This document shows positions 1-7,859 of a stretch of 64,000 nucleotides of DNA, in pieces. The DNA comes from JAAYJK01 sp964501655 (GTDB taxonomy: Bacteria > Bacillota > Syntrophomonadia > Syntrophomonadales > Syntrophomonadaceae), in NCBI GenBank assembly GCA_964501655.1, contig CAZCTN010000009.1, forward strand, positions 45,586-109,585. The letters are read 5' to 3'. The notes below the pieces were generated by a model, which saw only the letters and a program-made list of their open reading frames with translations, made no database searches and was not told the DNA's origin. A program made the translations under genes and the position numbers. Positions within the stretch are counted from its first letter, which is position 1. Each line of letters starts with the position of its first letter.

Positions 1-1
1 G

Positions 2-550
2 TGTGCCTCGGTATTGCCGGTGGGCGGTGACTACATTACCCGGGATTTGGCTATTGTCCTGAAGACCTCGCTGGAGCATGCGGCCAAAATAAAGGAAAAT
101 GATGGGGTGGCCGGGCCGGTACAGGCTTCCGACGATCACATCATAAGTGTTCATAACCTGCAGGGCAAAGAAGTGAGGCAGGTTTCGCAGCAGGTGATAG
201 CCGATATTATCTATGCCCGGGTGGCAGAACTAATGGAAATGATCTACACTGAGTTGAAGCAGTTCAACTGTCTGAACAAGCTTCCGGGAGGCATTGTACT
301 CACCGGCGGAGGAGCACATCTGACCGGGATCGATGAAATAATGGAAGAATATATGGATATTACGGTTAGACCAGGTATACCGGAGTCTTTGAGAGGGATT
401 CAAACAGATATCAATCGGCCCGAGTTTGCCACGGTAATCGGGGGACTAATTTATTCAGGTAAAAATATCGATATTAGTTATGATAATAAACATGGTATTA
501 ACAGCCTGTTTAATAAATTTAATTACTGGGTAAGGGAATTTTTTGGGTAA
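2..550 (+). CDS. ftsA: Cell division protein FtsA (C-terminal part, cut by window start)
   Basis: Actin-like ATPase that anchors FtsZ to the membrane at the division site. The reading frame is open from base 2, so the gene starts before the window; the apparent TTG start at base 14 is internal. The visible part holds the late actin-fold motifs PVGGDYITRDLA and GGIVLTGGGAHLTG. It ends in the amphipathic membrane-targeting helix typical of FtsA (FNKFNYWVREFFG). ftsZ follows 19 bases after the stop behind its own ribosome binding site, the usual ftsAZ pairing. Identification is firm; only the N-terminal half is unseen. Confidence 0.95.
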   Translation, partial: CASVLPVGGDYITRDLAIVLKTSLEHAAKIKENDGVAGPVQASDDHIISVHNLQGKEVRQVSQQVIADIIYARVAELMEMIYTELKQFNCLNKLPGGIVLTGGGAHLTGIDEIMEEYMDITVRPGIPESLRGIQTDINRPEFATVIGGLIYSGKNIDISYDNKHGINSLFNKFNYWVREFFG

Positions 551-569
551 ATATAGAGGAGGTTTTCGG

Positions 570-1637
570 ATGCCATTAGATTTTGATGTAGATATGCAGC
601 AGTTTGCCAACATCAAGGTTATCGGTATAGGGGGAGGCGGCAACAACGCCATTAACCGCATGATAGAAGCCGGATTAAAGGGAGTTGAGTTCATTGCTGT
701 TAATACTGATGCCCAGGCCCTGTATCTATCCCGGGCGGAGAAAAAAATACAGGTGGGAGCCAAGCTGACCAAAGGCCTGGGGGCAGGAGCAGACCCCGAA
801 ATTGGTATGAAAGCGGCCGAAGAAAATTCCGATGAGATAAAGACAGCCCTGCAAGGGGCGGATATGGTTTTTGTTACCGCCGGAATGGGAGGCGGAACCG
901 GAACCGGAGGAGCACCTATTGTGGCCAGAATAGCCCGCCAAATAGGAGCATTGACCGTAGGAGTAGTAACCAGACCCTTTACCTTTGAAGGTAAGAAAAG
1001 AAATAGCCAGGCCGAGAATGGTATTAACAGTTTGAGAGCAGAGGTAGACAGTCTGATAACCATTCCCAATGATAGGCTGCTGCAGGTGGTAGATAAGAAC
1101 ACAGCTTTTAACGATGCCTTTAAGATAGCCGATGATATTCTGCGGCAAGGCGTACAGGGCATATCGGATCTAATCGCAGTACCCGGAGTGATCAATTGCG
1201 ATTTTGCTGATGTACAGACGGTTATGCAAAATACCGGCTCCGCATTAATGGGTATAGGCCAGGCCAAGGGTGAAAACCGGGCGGCTGAAGCAGCTAGGTT
1301 GGCTATCTCCAGCCCTCTGCTGGAAACTTCCATTGAAGGGGCTAAAGGAGTGCTGTTCAATATCAGCGGCGGCAGCGACCTGACTCTATTTGAGATTAAT
1401 GAAGCGGCGGAAATAATACACCAGGCAGCTGACCTGGAAGCCAATATAATTTTTGGAGCAAACATTAATGAAGCGCTGGATGATGAAGTAAGAGTTACCG
1501 TGATAGCTACCGGATTCAATACCGCTAAACCATCCTTAATAGCTGAAACCGCTAAGAGCCGGAATATGGAACCGCCTTCATCTTTCCTGGATAAAGGCGA
1601 TTTGGAAATACCGCCTTTCTTACGGAAAAACCGATAG
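570..1637 (+). CDS. ftsZ: Cell division GTPase FtsZ
   Basis: Tubulin-like GTPase that polymerises into the cytokinetic Z ring. The protein is 355 residues, a normal length. It shows the N-terminal nucleotide-binding GIGGGGNNAINRM, the tubulin signature GGGTGTGGAP, the T7-loop NCDFADV with the catalytic aspartate, and the C-terminal peptide EIPPFLRKNR that binds FtsA and other partners. ATG at 570 is chosen because AGAGGAGG lies 7-8 bases upstream; the frame is also open back to a TTG at 543 inside ftsA, which lacks a site. A strong terminator follows, so ftsAZ appears to end here. Confidence 0.98.
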   Translation: MPLDFDVDMQQFANIKVIGIGGGGNNAINRMIEAGLKGVEFIAVNTDAQALYLSRAEKKIQVGAKLTKGLGAGADPEIGMKAAEENSDEIKTALQGADMVFVTAGMGGGTGTGGAPIVARIARQIGALTVGVVTRPFTFEGKKRNSQAENGINSLRAEVDSLITIPNDRLLQVVDKNTAFNDAFKIADDILRQGVQGISDLIAVPGVINCDFADVQTVMQNTGSALMGIGQAKGENRAAEAARLAISSPLLETSIEGAKGVLFNISGGSDLTLFEINEAAEIIHQAADLEANIIFGANINEALDDEVRVTVIATGFNTAKPSLIAETAKSRNMEPPSSFLDKGDLEIPPFLRKNR

Positions 1638-1705
1638 AATCAAAACTTATTACCAGCCCAATAGATTCATAGTGAATCTACATATTACTTATATGGTCGG
1701 AAGCG

Positions 1706-1740
1706 AACCGGGATTTCAGGATTCCCGGTTTTTCCTATTT
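1706..1740 (+). terminator. Rho-independent terminator after ftsZ
   Basis: An 8-bp perfect stem (AACCGGGA at 1706-1713 pairing with TCCCGGTT at 1723-1730, 9-base loop) is followed by a T-rich tract. It separates ftsZ from the spoIIGA unit. Confidence 0.85.
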
Positions 1741-1768
1741 TATAAGGCATAATGGCGTATAAGGTGCA

Positions 1769-1807
1769 GACAAAAATACAAATTAAGTGTCAGCCCTCTG
1801 GTATAAT
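1769..1807 (+). promoter_or_regulatory. Candidate spoIIGA promoter with extended -10
   Basis: TATAAT at 1802-1807 is preceded by TGG, giving an extended -10 element. No good -35 lies 16-18 bases upstream. In B. subtilis the spoIIG promoter is unusual in this way and depends on phosphorylated Spo0A. A sequence GACAAA at 1769-1774 reads TTTGTC on the other strand and TGTC occurs at 1788-1791; both resemble the core of a Spo0A box. Spo0A control is an inference from the family. The remaining 1638-1905 gap shows no gene. Confidence 0.45.
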
Positions 1808-1917
1808 TTGGTATACATGCCGGGAGCAAAAGAAGAATAGTTATTTATTGATGTTAGTGAATAATGCTTGGTATATAAAAACTACGGTATATCAAATAGA
1901 ATGAGTTGGTGATTAGC

Positions 1918-2793
1918 TTGGATAGACCGGAGGTTTATGCTGATATAACCTTCCTGATAAATTTTGTTATGGATTTCATAATTCTCTGGGCAACCGCCCG
2001 GATGGTCAGGATAACTCCGGGGCTGAGCAGGATCGGAGTTGCCGCCTTTTTAGGCGGATTATATGCAGTGGGGTTTTTGTTTCCTTCCCTGCAATTATTC
2101 TACCATTTCCCATTCAAAGTAGTGTTTTCATGTCTTATGCTAGTAGTGGCCCTGCCCTTCAGCAGCTGGGAGGTTTTTACCCGGGCACTGGTGTTTTTCT
2201 ACCTTATTAACTTTACTGTAGCCGGAGCCTCCATCGCATGTTCATATATGCTGCAGGCGGATGCTGCTCATGCTTACTCCAGGTATTTATGGCTGACTGC
2301 AGGAGTACTGTGCGCTTTGCTGATTGGAATTTATGGGGGAAAATGGATCGGCCGCCGCATCGTTCCCGGCCTGCTCAAATTTGGGGTGGAAATGACTTTT
2401 GACCACCGTAGCTGCTCAGGAAAAGGATTTTTGGATACCGGCAATAAGCTTCGGGACCCCTTGACCAATAAACCAGTGATAATTGCCGAATACGAATGGC
2501 TGAAGGACTGCCTGCCCGCCGATGTACAGGAGGCTATGGACAGTAATTCGGACGAGGAACGAATGCTGGATGAGCTTATTGTCAGCAGCTGGTCCCGGCG
2601 TTTGCGGCTTATACCCTTTACTTCCATAGGCAAAAACAACGGCATGCTGGTAGGTATAAGAGCCGATGAAGTAAAGGTGGAGCTGGGCCGGGATTACCCC
2701 CGATATGAAAACCTGGTAATTGGGATATACCGGGGAAAATTGAGTTCTAATTATCAGATGTTGATTCCGGCGGAAATAGTTGAGGGAGGATAG
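1918..2793 (+). CDS. spoIIGA: Sporulation sigma-E processing peptidase SpoIIGA
   Basis: Membrane aspartic protease that removes the pro-sequence of sigma-E in the mother cell after a signal from the forespore. The N-terminal half (about residues 1-145) is made of hydrophobic membrane segments. The soluble C-terminal half carries the catalytic motif DTGN at residue 173 within GFLDTGNKLRDPLTNKPV. Start TTG at 1918 is chosen because GGTGA lies five bases upstream; TTG 1906 and GTG 1909 are in frame but fall on or before that site. The protein is 291 residues, close to the family length. sigE follows after 11 bases, so protease and substrate are made together. Confidence 0.95.
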   Translation: MDRPEVYADITFLINFVMDFIILWATARMVRITPGLSRIGVAAFLGGLYAVGFLFPSLQLFYHFPFKVVFSCLMLVVALPFSSWEVFTRALVFFYLINFTVAGASIACSYMLQADAAHAYSRYLWLTAGVLCALLIGIYGGKWIGRRIVPGLLKFGVEMTFDHRSCSGKGFLDTGNKLRDPLTNKPVIIAEYEWLKDCLPADVQEAMDSNSDEERMLDELIVSSWSRRLRLIPFTSIGKNNGMLVGIRADEVKVELGRDYPRYENLVIGIYRGKLSSNYQMLIPAEIVEGG

Positions 2794-2804
2794 GAGGAAA
2801 GAGG

Positions 2805-3524
2805 ATGAAAGGGCAAATAGGGAACCAGATCAGACTGGGTATCATCAAGATAATTACAGCACTTAAACTAAGCAGAACCATTCATTATATCGGGTCTACA
2901 GAAGTGCTTCCGCCCCCGCTGGGTGAGAGGCAGGAGATGGATTTAATATTCCGTCTGGGACAGGGGGAGATGACGGTTAAATCCACCCTGATTGAACATA
3001 ATCTGAGGCTGGTGGTATATATTGCCAAAAAATTTGAGAATACCGGTATAAATATTGAGGATCTGGTATCTATTGGAACCATAGGTCTAATTAAAGCGGT
3101 TAACACCTTTGAACCCAGTAAAAACATAAAACTGGCTACCTATGCCTCCCGTTGCATAGAGAATGAGATATTGATGTATCTGCGGCGTAACCTGAAGAAT
3201 AGGGGAGATATATCTCTGGATGAACCCTTGAATGTAGACTGGGATGGAAATGAGTTGCTGCTCTCGGATGTATTGGGTACCGAGAGTGACATGATATATA
3301 AGAAGATTGAAGGAGAAGTGGAAAAAAGCCTGTTGTGGCAGGCCATGCACAAACTGACTAACCGTGAGAAGACCATTATCCAGTTGCGTTTCGGACTTAT
3401 GGGCGGCGGAGAAAAGACCCAGAAAGAGGTTGCAGATATACTGGGCATTTCCCAATCTTATATATCCAGGCTGGAAAAACGCATCCTAAAACGTCTGCAA
3501 CGGGAGATAAGAAAAATTGAATAG
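2805..3524 (+). CDS. sigE: Sporulation RNA polymerase sigma-E factor (pro-form)
   Basis: Mother-cell sigma factor made as an inactive precursor. The protein is 239 residues, the same as in B. subtilis. It begins with an amphipathic membrane-associating pro-sequence of about 27 residues, followed by HYIGSTEVLPPPL, which aligns with the known cleavage region. Region 2 is seen as GTIGLIKAVNTFEP and region 4.2 as a helix-turn-helix TQKEVADILGISQSYISRLEKR. The start ATG has AGGAGGAAAG just upstream. It sits directly after spoIIGA and before sigG, the classical spoIIG order. Confidence 0.98.
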   Translation: MKGQIGNQIRLGIIKIITALKLSRTIHYIGSTEVLPPPLGERQEMDLIFRLGQGEMTVKSTLIEHNLRLVVYIAKKFENTGINIEDLVSIGTIGLIKAVNTFEPSKNIKLATYASRCIENEILMYLRRNLKNRGDISLDEPLNVDWDGNELLLSDVLGTESDMIYKKIEGEVEKSLLWQAMHKLTNREKTIIQLRFGLMGGGEKTQKEVADILGISQSYISRLEKRILKRLQREIRKIE

Positions 3525-3655
3525 CCGTGAGCCCTGGGTTTATCGAATAATTTATGGCGGAAGGGTAAATAATTAATAAAAGCCTTTTTGTTGCCCGCAG
3601 CAGAGTTGAAGAAATGGTACCCTTGAAGGATTAAACTTGGCAGGGGATGTGTTAG

Positions 3656-4429
3656 GTGTTGACAAACAAGGTCGAAATTTGTGGGGTTAATACTTCTAAA
3701 CTTCCAGTATTGAAGAATGAAAAGATGAGAATATTGTTTGCCCAGATGCAGCAGGGTGATACCGAAGCCAGAGAGACCTTGATACAGGGCAATTTAAGAC
3801 TGGTTCTGAGTGTTATCCAGCGATTCAGTAATAGAGGAGAGTATGTTGATGATTTGTTCCAGGTTGGATGTATCGGCTTGATAAAAGCTATAGACAATTT
3901 TGATTTGGGACAGAATGTGAGGTTTTCCACCTATGCAGTGCCCATGGTGATAGGCGAAATAAGGCGGTATCTGCGGGACAACAATGCCGTACGAGTCTCC
4001 CGGTCACTGCGTGATATTGCCTACAAGGCCCTGCAGGTCAGGGAAAAGCTGGTCAATATCCATGAGACAGAACCTTCGATAAATCAAATAGCCCGGGAAT
4101 TGCAGCTGCCCCGGGAAGAAGTGGTATTTGCCCTGGATGCCATACAAGAGCCGGTATCTTTATTTGAACCTATCTATAATGACGGGGGAGACCCGATTCT
4201 GGTAATGGATCAGATCAGCGATGAAAAAAATACTGATGAACAATGGCTGGAAGAGATATCGATCAAAGAAGCCATGAAGAAACTGAACGATAGGGAAAAA
4301 CACATTGTCAACCTGCGTTTCTTCGCCGGTAAAACCCAAATGGAGGTTGCAGATGAAATAGGCATATCCCAGGCCCAGGTGTCGAGATTGGAAAAGGCCG
4401 CATTAAAGCAACTGAAAAAGCATATCTAG
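3656..4429 (+). CDS. sigG: Sporulation RNA polymerase sigma-G factor
   Basis: Late forespore sigma factor. The start MLTNKVEICGVNTSKLPVLK aligns with B. subtilis SigG from its first residue, so GTG at 3656 is preferred. The protein is 257 residues, with region 2 (GCIGLIKAIDNFD), region 3 and a C-terminal helix-turn-helix (KTQMEVADEIGISQAQVSRLEK). Its closest neighbour, SigF, shares these motifs, but the N-terminal KVEICGV and the position after sigE indicate SigG. The 131-base gap from sigE probably holds a separate promoter, in other species used by SigF and SigG; I could not identify it with confidence. Confidence 0.96.
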   Translation: MLTNKVEICGVNTSKLPVLKNEKMRILFAQMQQGDTEARETLIQGNLRLVLSVIQRFSNRGEYVDDLFQVGCIGLIKAIDNFDLGQNVRFSTYAVPMVIGEIRRYLRDNNAVRVSRSLRDIAYKALQVREKLVNIHETEPSINQIARELQLPREEVVFALDAIQEPVSLFEPIYNDGGDPILVMDQISDEKNTDEQWLEEISIKEAMKKLNDREKHIVNLRFFAGKTQMEVADEIGISQAQVSRLEKAALKQLKKHI

Positions 4430-4445
4430 AAAAGGAGGAGCAGGG

Positions 4446-4583
4446 ATGAGACCAAACCTGCTGTTGATTACCCTGGCAGCCATAATATTCACCATGCTGA
4501 TTCCAATCACCAACTATTATTATGCTTCTGAACAGGCTTTTACCCCCGATAACATGGTTAAGCTGGAATTGGAATCGAGGTAG
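4446..4583 (+). CDS. 45-residue single-pass membrane microprotein after sigG
   Basis: A short ORF not otherwise annotated. It starts with ATG 16 bases after the sigG stop, behind a strong ribosome binding site (AAAAGGAGG, about eight bases upstream). The translation has a hydrophobic stretch at residues 5-22 (LLLITLAAIIFTML) then a short polar tail ending in LELESR. It could be a membrane peptide or have an uncleaved signal anchor. Close spacing to sigG without a terminator suggests co-transcription and hence possibly forespore expression, which is an inference. I do not recognise the family. Confidence 0.6.
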   Translation: MRPNLLLITLAAIIFTMLIPITNYYYASEQAFTPDNMVKLELESR

Positions 4584-4687
4584 TAGGCAAGGAATAATTC
4601 TTATTACTTTGCTTTATTCGGCTCTGCTTACCTTAATTTTATGATAAACTTCTTTTAGATCAACAAATCTTTAAGGAGAACCGGGTA

Positions 4688-6091
4688 TTGAGTCATGATG
4701 GGGTAAGACTAATTTGGGACAGCAAAACAAATCAGATAAATTCAACTGCCGATAGTATCTCCCACCAGTTGATAGAATTGGTAAATCCAGCCCCTGCTTC
4801 TTGCAGTGATTCCATGTTGGATTTGGTGACGCCATCGGTTCGTCCCGTGTCTGCACAGCCATTTCAGGGCAGAATATTTTTCGGTGATAACCTGCAGACA
4901 ATGGAATACCTGCTTCAGCAAGGCTATGGCAGCCGATTTGACCTCATTTATATAGATCCGCCTTATCTCAGTTCCAGTGCCTATACTTCCCGGGTGAAAA
5001 TAAAAGATACCGAAGAAGAATGGCAGTCGATCAGCAGACCGGTGTTTCTGGATCCTGGATTTAAGGAAATTGATGCCTATCTGGATCATATCTATCCCCG
5101 TTTAATAATGATGAAGGAATTACTGTCCCAGCAGGGTAGCCTGTTTGTACACCTGGATTGGCATATCAGCCACTATGTGAAGATACTGCTGGATGAAATA
5201 TTTTCTCCCCAGCAGTTTATCAATGAAATCGTATGGTGTTATGGAGGCGGGAGCGGGACCAAAAGGCACTTCCATCGCAAACATGATGTGATTTTATGGT
5301 ATGGCAGCAGCAGCGAATATATCTTTAATCCCCAGTACCGTCCTTATACCGTCGGTACTTTGGAGAGGGGACTGACCAAGGTCAAGGGGGATAAATACCG
5401 GTTGCATGCCGAAGGAGCATTGATGCAGGATTGGTGGACAGACATCAATAAAATACTGAGTCCCACCGCCGCGGAAAACCTGAAATTCCCCACCCAGAAG
5501 CCGGAAGCCCTGCTCAAAAGAATCATACTCTCAGCTTCCCGGCCAGGATCTTTGGTAGGTGATTTTTATGCTGGTTCGGGTACTATGGCTTGCATAAGTC
5601 AGGAGTCGGATCGAAACTGGATTGCCTGCGACAACAGCCCTATAGCTATTCAAACTACCCTGGAAAGACTGATCAGGCAGAACGGCAATCCGTTTTCGCT
5701 GGAACAAACTGCTCTTCCTGACCGAGAAAGTACCCAGGGTTCATTGCAAATCAAAACTCCTGTAATTCAGCCTTATACACAGACTTCAGCCTTAATGCTG
5801 CTGGGCCTGGAAGATTATAAACCCCTTGGGCAGCACCTGGGCCACCTGAGAGGGAATCCTGGTTTTAAGAGCCTGATTGATTTCTGGGAAGTCGACCTGG
5901 ATTATGATGGACACACTTTTTGTTCGGTGCTGCAGGTTTTGCGGGATAAAAAGCGGTATGACCACAATATTAGGGACAGTATAAAACTGCAGGTGCCTTT
6001 GCAAGATGTGTATAATCTGGCTATAAAAGTATATGATGTTTTTGGCGGCAGCCAGGTTCAATCCTTGCAGATAGCTGGGATAAAGCCTTAA
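4688..6091 (+). CDS. Solitary DNA adenine methyltransferase (beta class)
   Basis: Site-specific DNA methyltransferase of 467 residues using S-adenosylmethionine. The catalytic motif DPPY is at residues 90-93 and the cofactor motif FYAGSGT follows at about 293-299, with TQKPEALLKRI just before it. This order, catalytic motif before cofactor motif, is the beta group that includes type III Mod subunits; DPPY favours N6-adenine as the target. The C-terminal 150 residues are unrecognised. Start is TTG with AAGGAGAA upstream. No restriction subunit is adjacent, so it looks like an orphan enzyme, and it interrupts otherwise conserved core gene order. The recognition sequence cannot be read from the DNA. 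Confidence 0.85.
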   Translation: MSHDGVRLIWDSKTNQINSTADSISHQLIELVNPAPASCSDSMLDLVTPSVRPVSAQPFQGRIFFGDNLQTMEYLLQQGYGSRFDLIYIDPPYLSSSAYTSRVKIKDTEEEWQSISRPVFLDPGFKEIDAYLDHIYPRLIMMKELLSQQGSLFVHLDWHISHYVKILLDEIFSPQQFINEIVWCYGGGSGTKRHFHRKHDVILWYGSSSEYIFNPQYRPYTVGTLERGLTKVKGDKYRLHAEGALMQDWWTDINKILSPTAAENLKFPTQKPEALLKRIILSASRPGSLVGDFYAGSGTMACISQESDRNWIACDNSPIAIQTTLERLIRQNGNPFSLEQTALPDRESTQGSLQIKTPVIQPYTQTSALMLLGLEDYKPLGQHLGHLRGNPGFKSLIDFWEVDLDYDGHTFCSVLQVLRDKKRYDHNIRDSIKLQVPLQDVYNLAIKVYDVFGGSQVQSLQIAGIKP

Positions 6092-6102
6092 ACTGAGAAC
6101 CA

Positions 6103-6124
6103 GGGACCAGGGCAGCCTGGTCCC
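6103..6124. terminator. Hairpin between convergent genes (methyltransferase side)
   Basis: A perfect 9-bp stem (GGGACCAGG / CCTGGTCCC) with a 4-base loop lies 12 bases after the methyltransferase stop. It has no T run on either strand, so it is a hairpin or transcript 3' end rather than a textbook terminator. Confidence 0.5.
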
Positions 6125-6144
6125 CGGCTTGAGATGCTGGGGCA

Positions 6145-6175
6145 TATGATCCTTCGGGTCTGGGATCATATTTCA
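6145..6175. terminator. Second hairpin between convergent genes
   Basis: An 8-bp stem (TATGATCC at 6145-6152 with GGATCATA at 6163-6170) is followed on the + strand by TTTCAT. Together with the hairpin at 6103 it fills the 97-base gap between convergent coding regions and may stop transcription from both sides. Confidence 0.4.
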
Positions 6176-6188
6176 TCATCGCTATGAT

Positions 6189-6374
6189 TTAAAGTCTATT
6201 TTGCTCCATCAGACGATAAATATCATTTTCAGGATTATCTTCCCAGGGATGCCAGACTTCTTCAAAGACATTTTCATCCCGAAGATCTTCAGCCCTAAGC
6301 GGAATTTGAACCCGGCGGTTATTAAAATCAATAGGTTTAACGCTGTGAATCAACATATTATCCGTCTCAGGCAT
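6189..6374 (-). CDS. Small acidic hypothetical protein, second gene of minus-strand pair
   Basis: A 61-residue soluble acidic protein of unknown function; visible wording includes VQIPLRAEDLRDENVF and EEVWHPWEDNPENDIY. There is no hydrophobic segment or known motif. Its ATG overlaps the end of the upstream minus-strand ORF by 8 bases (ATGCCTGA), a sign of translational coupling, and it has no strong ribosome binding site of its own. The amino-acid composition looks like real protein rather than a shadow, since there is no + strand gene opposite. Both genes share a plausible promoter at 6622-6649. Confidence 0.55.
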   Translation of the reverse strand: MPETDNMLIHSVKPIDFNNRRVQIPLRAEDLRDENVFEEVWHPWEDNPENDIYRLMEQNRL

Positions 6375-6552
6375 CTCTATGGCTGGAACTCCGGGCCATT
6401 CGGTCCGCTATTACCCATATTGCAGTTATAGCAGTGGCATGAAAGGCCCACCATCCCGGCTCCAGGAAGCTGAAACTGCCGGGATCTGCTTTATCTTGGT
6501 GCAACATCTTTTTAACCGCCGAGTTTTTATAATCCATTAGTCCTGCTATCAA
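6367..6552 (-). CDS. Small hypothetical membrane-associated protein, first gene of minus-strand pair
   Basis: A 61-residue protein of unknown function. The C-terminal half has a hydrophobic stretch EPGWWAFHATAITAIWVIAD that could be one membrane segment. The preferred start is TTG at 6552 (complement), because AAAGGAG lies eight bases upstream; an ATG at 6582 would add ten residues but has no ribosome binding site. It overlaps the next minus-strand gene by 8 bases. A promoter-like TTGATA-16-TATGAT precedes it. It is the only minus-strand transcription unit I can support in the window. Confidence 0.6.
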   Translation of the reverse strand: MIAGLMDYKNSAVKKMLHQDKADPGSFSFLEPGWWAFHATAITAIWVIADRMARSSSHRDA

Positions 6553-6621
6553 GAATAACACTCCTTTCAATAAATGATTCATTACTATTTTGCCCGCTTA
6601 TTTGTCCCTTATGTGGATGGA

Positions 6622-6649
6622 ATCATATGATACAAACTTTACCTATCAA
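6622..6649 (-). promoter_or_regulatory. Sigma-A type promoter for the minus-strand pair
   Basis: Read on the minus strand: TTGATA (6649-6644), 16-base spacer, TATGAT (6627-6622). It lies about 40 bases before the upstream ATG and 70 before the preferred TTG start. Confidence 0.6.
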
Positions 6650-6673
6650 CCTATTAGCCAGTTCTTATTCATC

Positions 6674-6702
6674 TTGTAATTTGAGACAATTTCACATATC
6701 AT
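6674..6702 (+). promoter_or_regulatory. Candidate dprA promoter
   Basis: TTGTAA at 6674-6679, a 17-base spacer, then TATCAT at 6697-6702, 27 bases before the dprA ATG. It diverges from the minus-strand promoter at 6622-6649; the gap 6583-6729 is therefore a divergent regulatory region. Confidence 0.5.
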
Positions 6703-6729
6703 CAAAAAAAAGTAAATAAGAGGTGGGCT

Positions 6730-7827
6730 ATGGAAAGACAGGAAAAGGCTGCTCTTTGTATGCTTCATTCAATAAAAGGTATAGGAAATCGCAGTTTGAT
6801 AAAGATCAAACATGATTTCAACAGCTATACTGAATTTTTGCAGCTTGATGCAAGTCAGCTAAGGACAAGGGCTTTGTTGCCGCCCCTTGTGCTGGAAGAA
6901 GTACTGATTTTAAGGAAGCGGTTTCAGCCCATGCCTTTTTTGGAGGAGCTGGAAGGCAGGGATATCAGGATTATGACTCTGGAAGAGGATAGCTACCCCC
7001 GGAGTTTAAGAAATATTTCCAATCCCCCGGCGGTCCTTTACTGCCGGGGGAGCCTGGAAGATGCCGGCAATTTCTCTCTGGCGGTGGTTGGATGCCGGGC
7101 CGCCACCAGGTATGGTAAACATACGGCTCGAGAACTGGCCCGTTCACTGGCTGACTGTGGGGTTAATGTGGTTAGCGGTATGGCTCGGGGAATAGACCGG
7201 GAGGCACACCTGGGGGCCCTGGAGGGAAATGGCTTCACCGTTGCTGTGCTAGGCAGCGGGATGGACGTGGTATATCCGCGGGAACATATTCAACTGTATG
7301 AACAAATCTGCCGGGAGGGTTTGGTTATAAGCGAGTTTCCCCCCTCAGTCCCCCCCGAACCGCGAAATTTCCCCATGAGAAATCGTATTATATCCGGTTT
7401 GGCCCAAGGGGTCATAGTAGTAGAAGCCCGTATGAAAAGCGGAGCCCTTATAACTGCTGATTTTGCCCTGGAACAGGGGAAAGATGTATTCGCAGTGCCG
7501 GGGCCTATTAATAGCATGGCCAGTGCTGGTACCAATAATCTAATCAAACAGGGAGCCATAGTATACACTGAAATAATGGACATCATACAAGAATACCAGG
7601 TTTTGGAGGATATTTTCCCAGCCCCGGGAGTAAAACAGGAAGAATTACTGTTGCTCGATAAGGAAGAATCAGTGATAATGGAGAGTATGAGTTGCGATCC
7701 ATGCCATTTTGACAAATTGTTAACCATAACCGGTTTTGATATAGGACAGCTCAGCAGCCTCTTGCTCAATCTGGAACTCAGAGGTATAGTGCAATCATTA
7801 CCGGGAAATTACTATGTAAAACTTTAG
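6730..7827 (+). CDS. dprA: DNA processing protein DprA (Smf)
   Basis: Binds incoming single-stranded DNA and loads RecA in natural transformation. The protein is 365 residues. The N-terminal part is helix-hairpin-helix/SAM-like. The central Rossmann-like domain shows the family signatures AVVGCRAATRYG, VVSGMARGIDREAH, VAVLGSGMDVVYP, SEFPP and FPMRNRIISGLA. The C-terminal 70 residues resemble the winged-helix DprA domain. ATG is preceded by GAGGTGGG. dprA-topA adjacency is conserved in Firmicutes. It has its own candidate promoter and probably heads the transcript through topA and onward. Confidence 0.95.
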   Translation: MERQEKAALCMLHSIKGIGNRSLIKIKHDFNSYTEFLQLDASQLRTRALLPPLVLEEVLILRKRFQPMPFLEELEGRDIRIMTLEEDSYPRSLRNISNPPAVLYCRGSLEDAGNFSLAVVGCRAATRYGKHTARELARSLADCGVNVVSGMARGIDREAHLGALEGNGFTVAVLGSGMDVVYPREHIQLYEQICREGLVISEFPPSVPPEPRNFPMRNRIISGLAQGVIVVEARMKSGALITADFALEQGKDVFAVPGPINSMASAGTNNLIKQGAIVYTEIMDIIQEYQVLEDIFPAPGVKQEELLLLDKEESVIMESMSCDPCHFDKLLTITGFDIGQLSSLLLNLELRGIVQSLPGNYYVKL

Positions 7828-7859
7828 TTTTAACGCTGTGATACGGAGAGGTGATTATA

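Noticed and set aside
455..1519. Long minus-strand open frame of 354 codons
   Set aside because: It mirrors ftsZ, is rich in Ser/Pro/Ala as expected for a shadow frame, and has no motif or ribosome binding site.
3525..3655. Sigma-F/sigma-G promoter before sigG
   Set aside because: No stretch matches both -35 and -10 consensus; expected from the family but not visible.
6201..6431. + strand 76-codon open frame opposite the minus-strand pair
   Set aside because: The minus-strand frames have a promoter, ribosome binding site and coupling; this frame has none.
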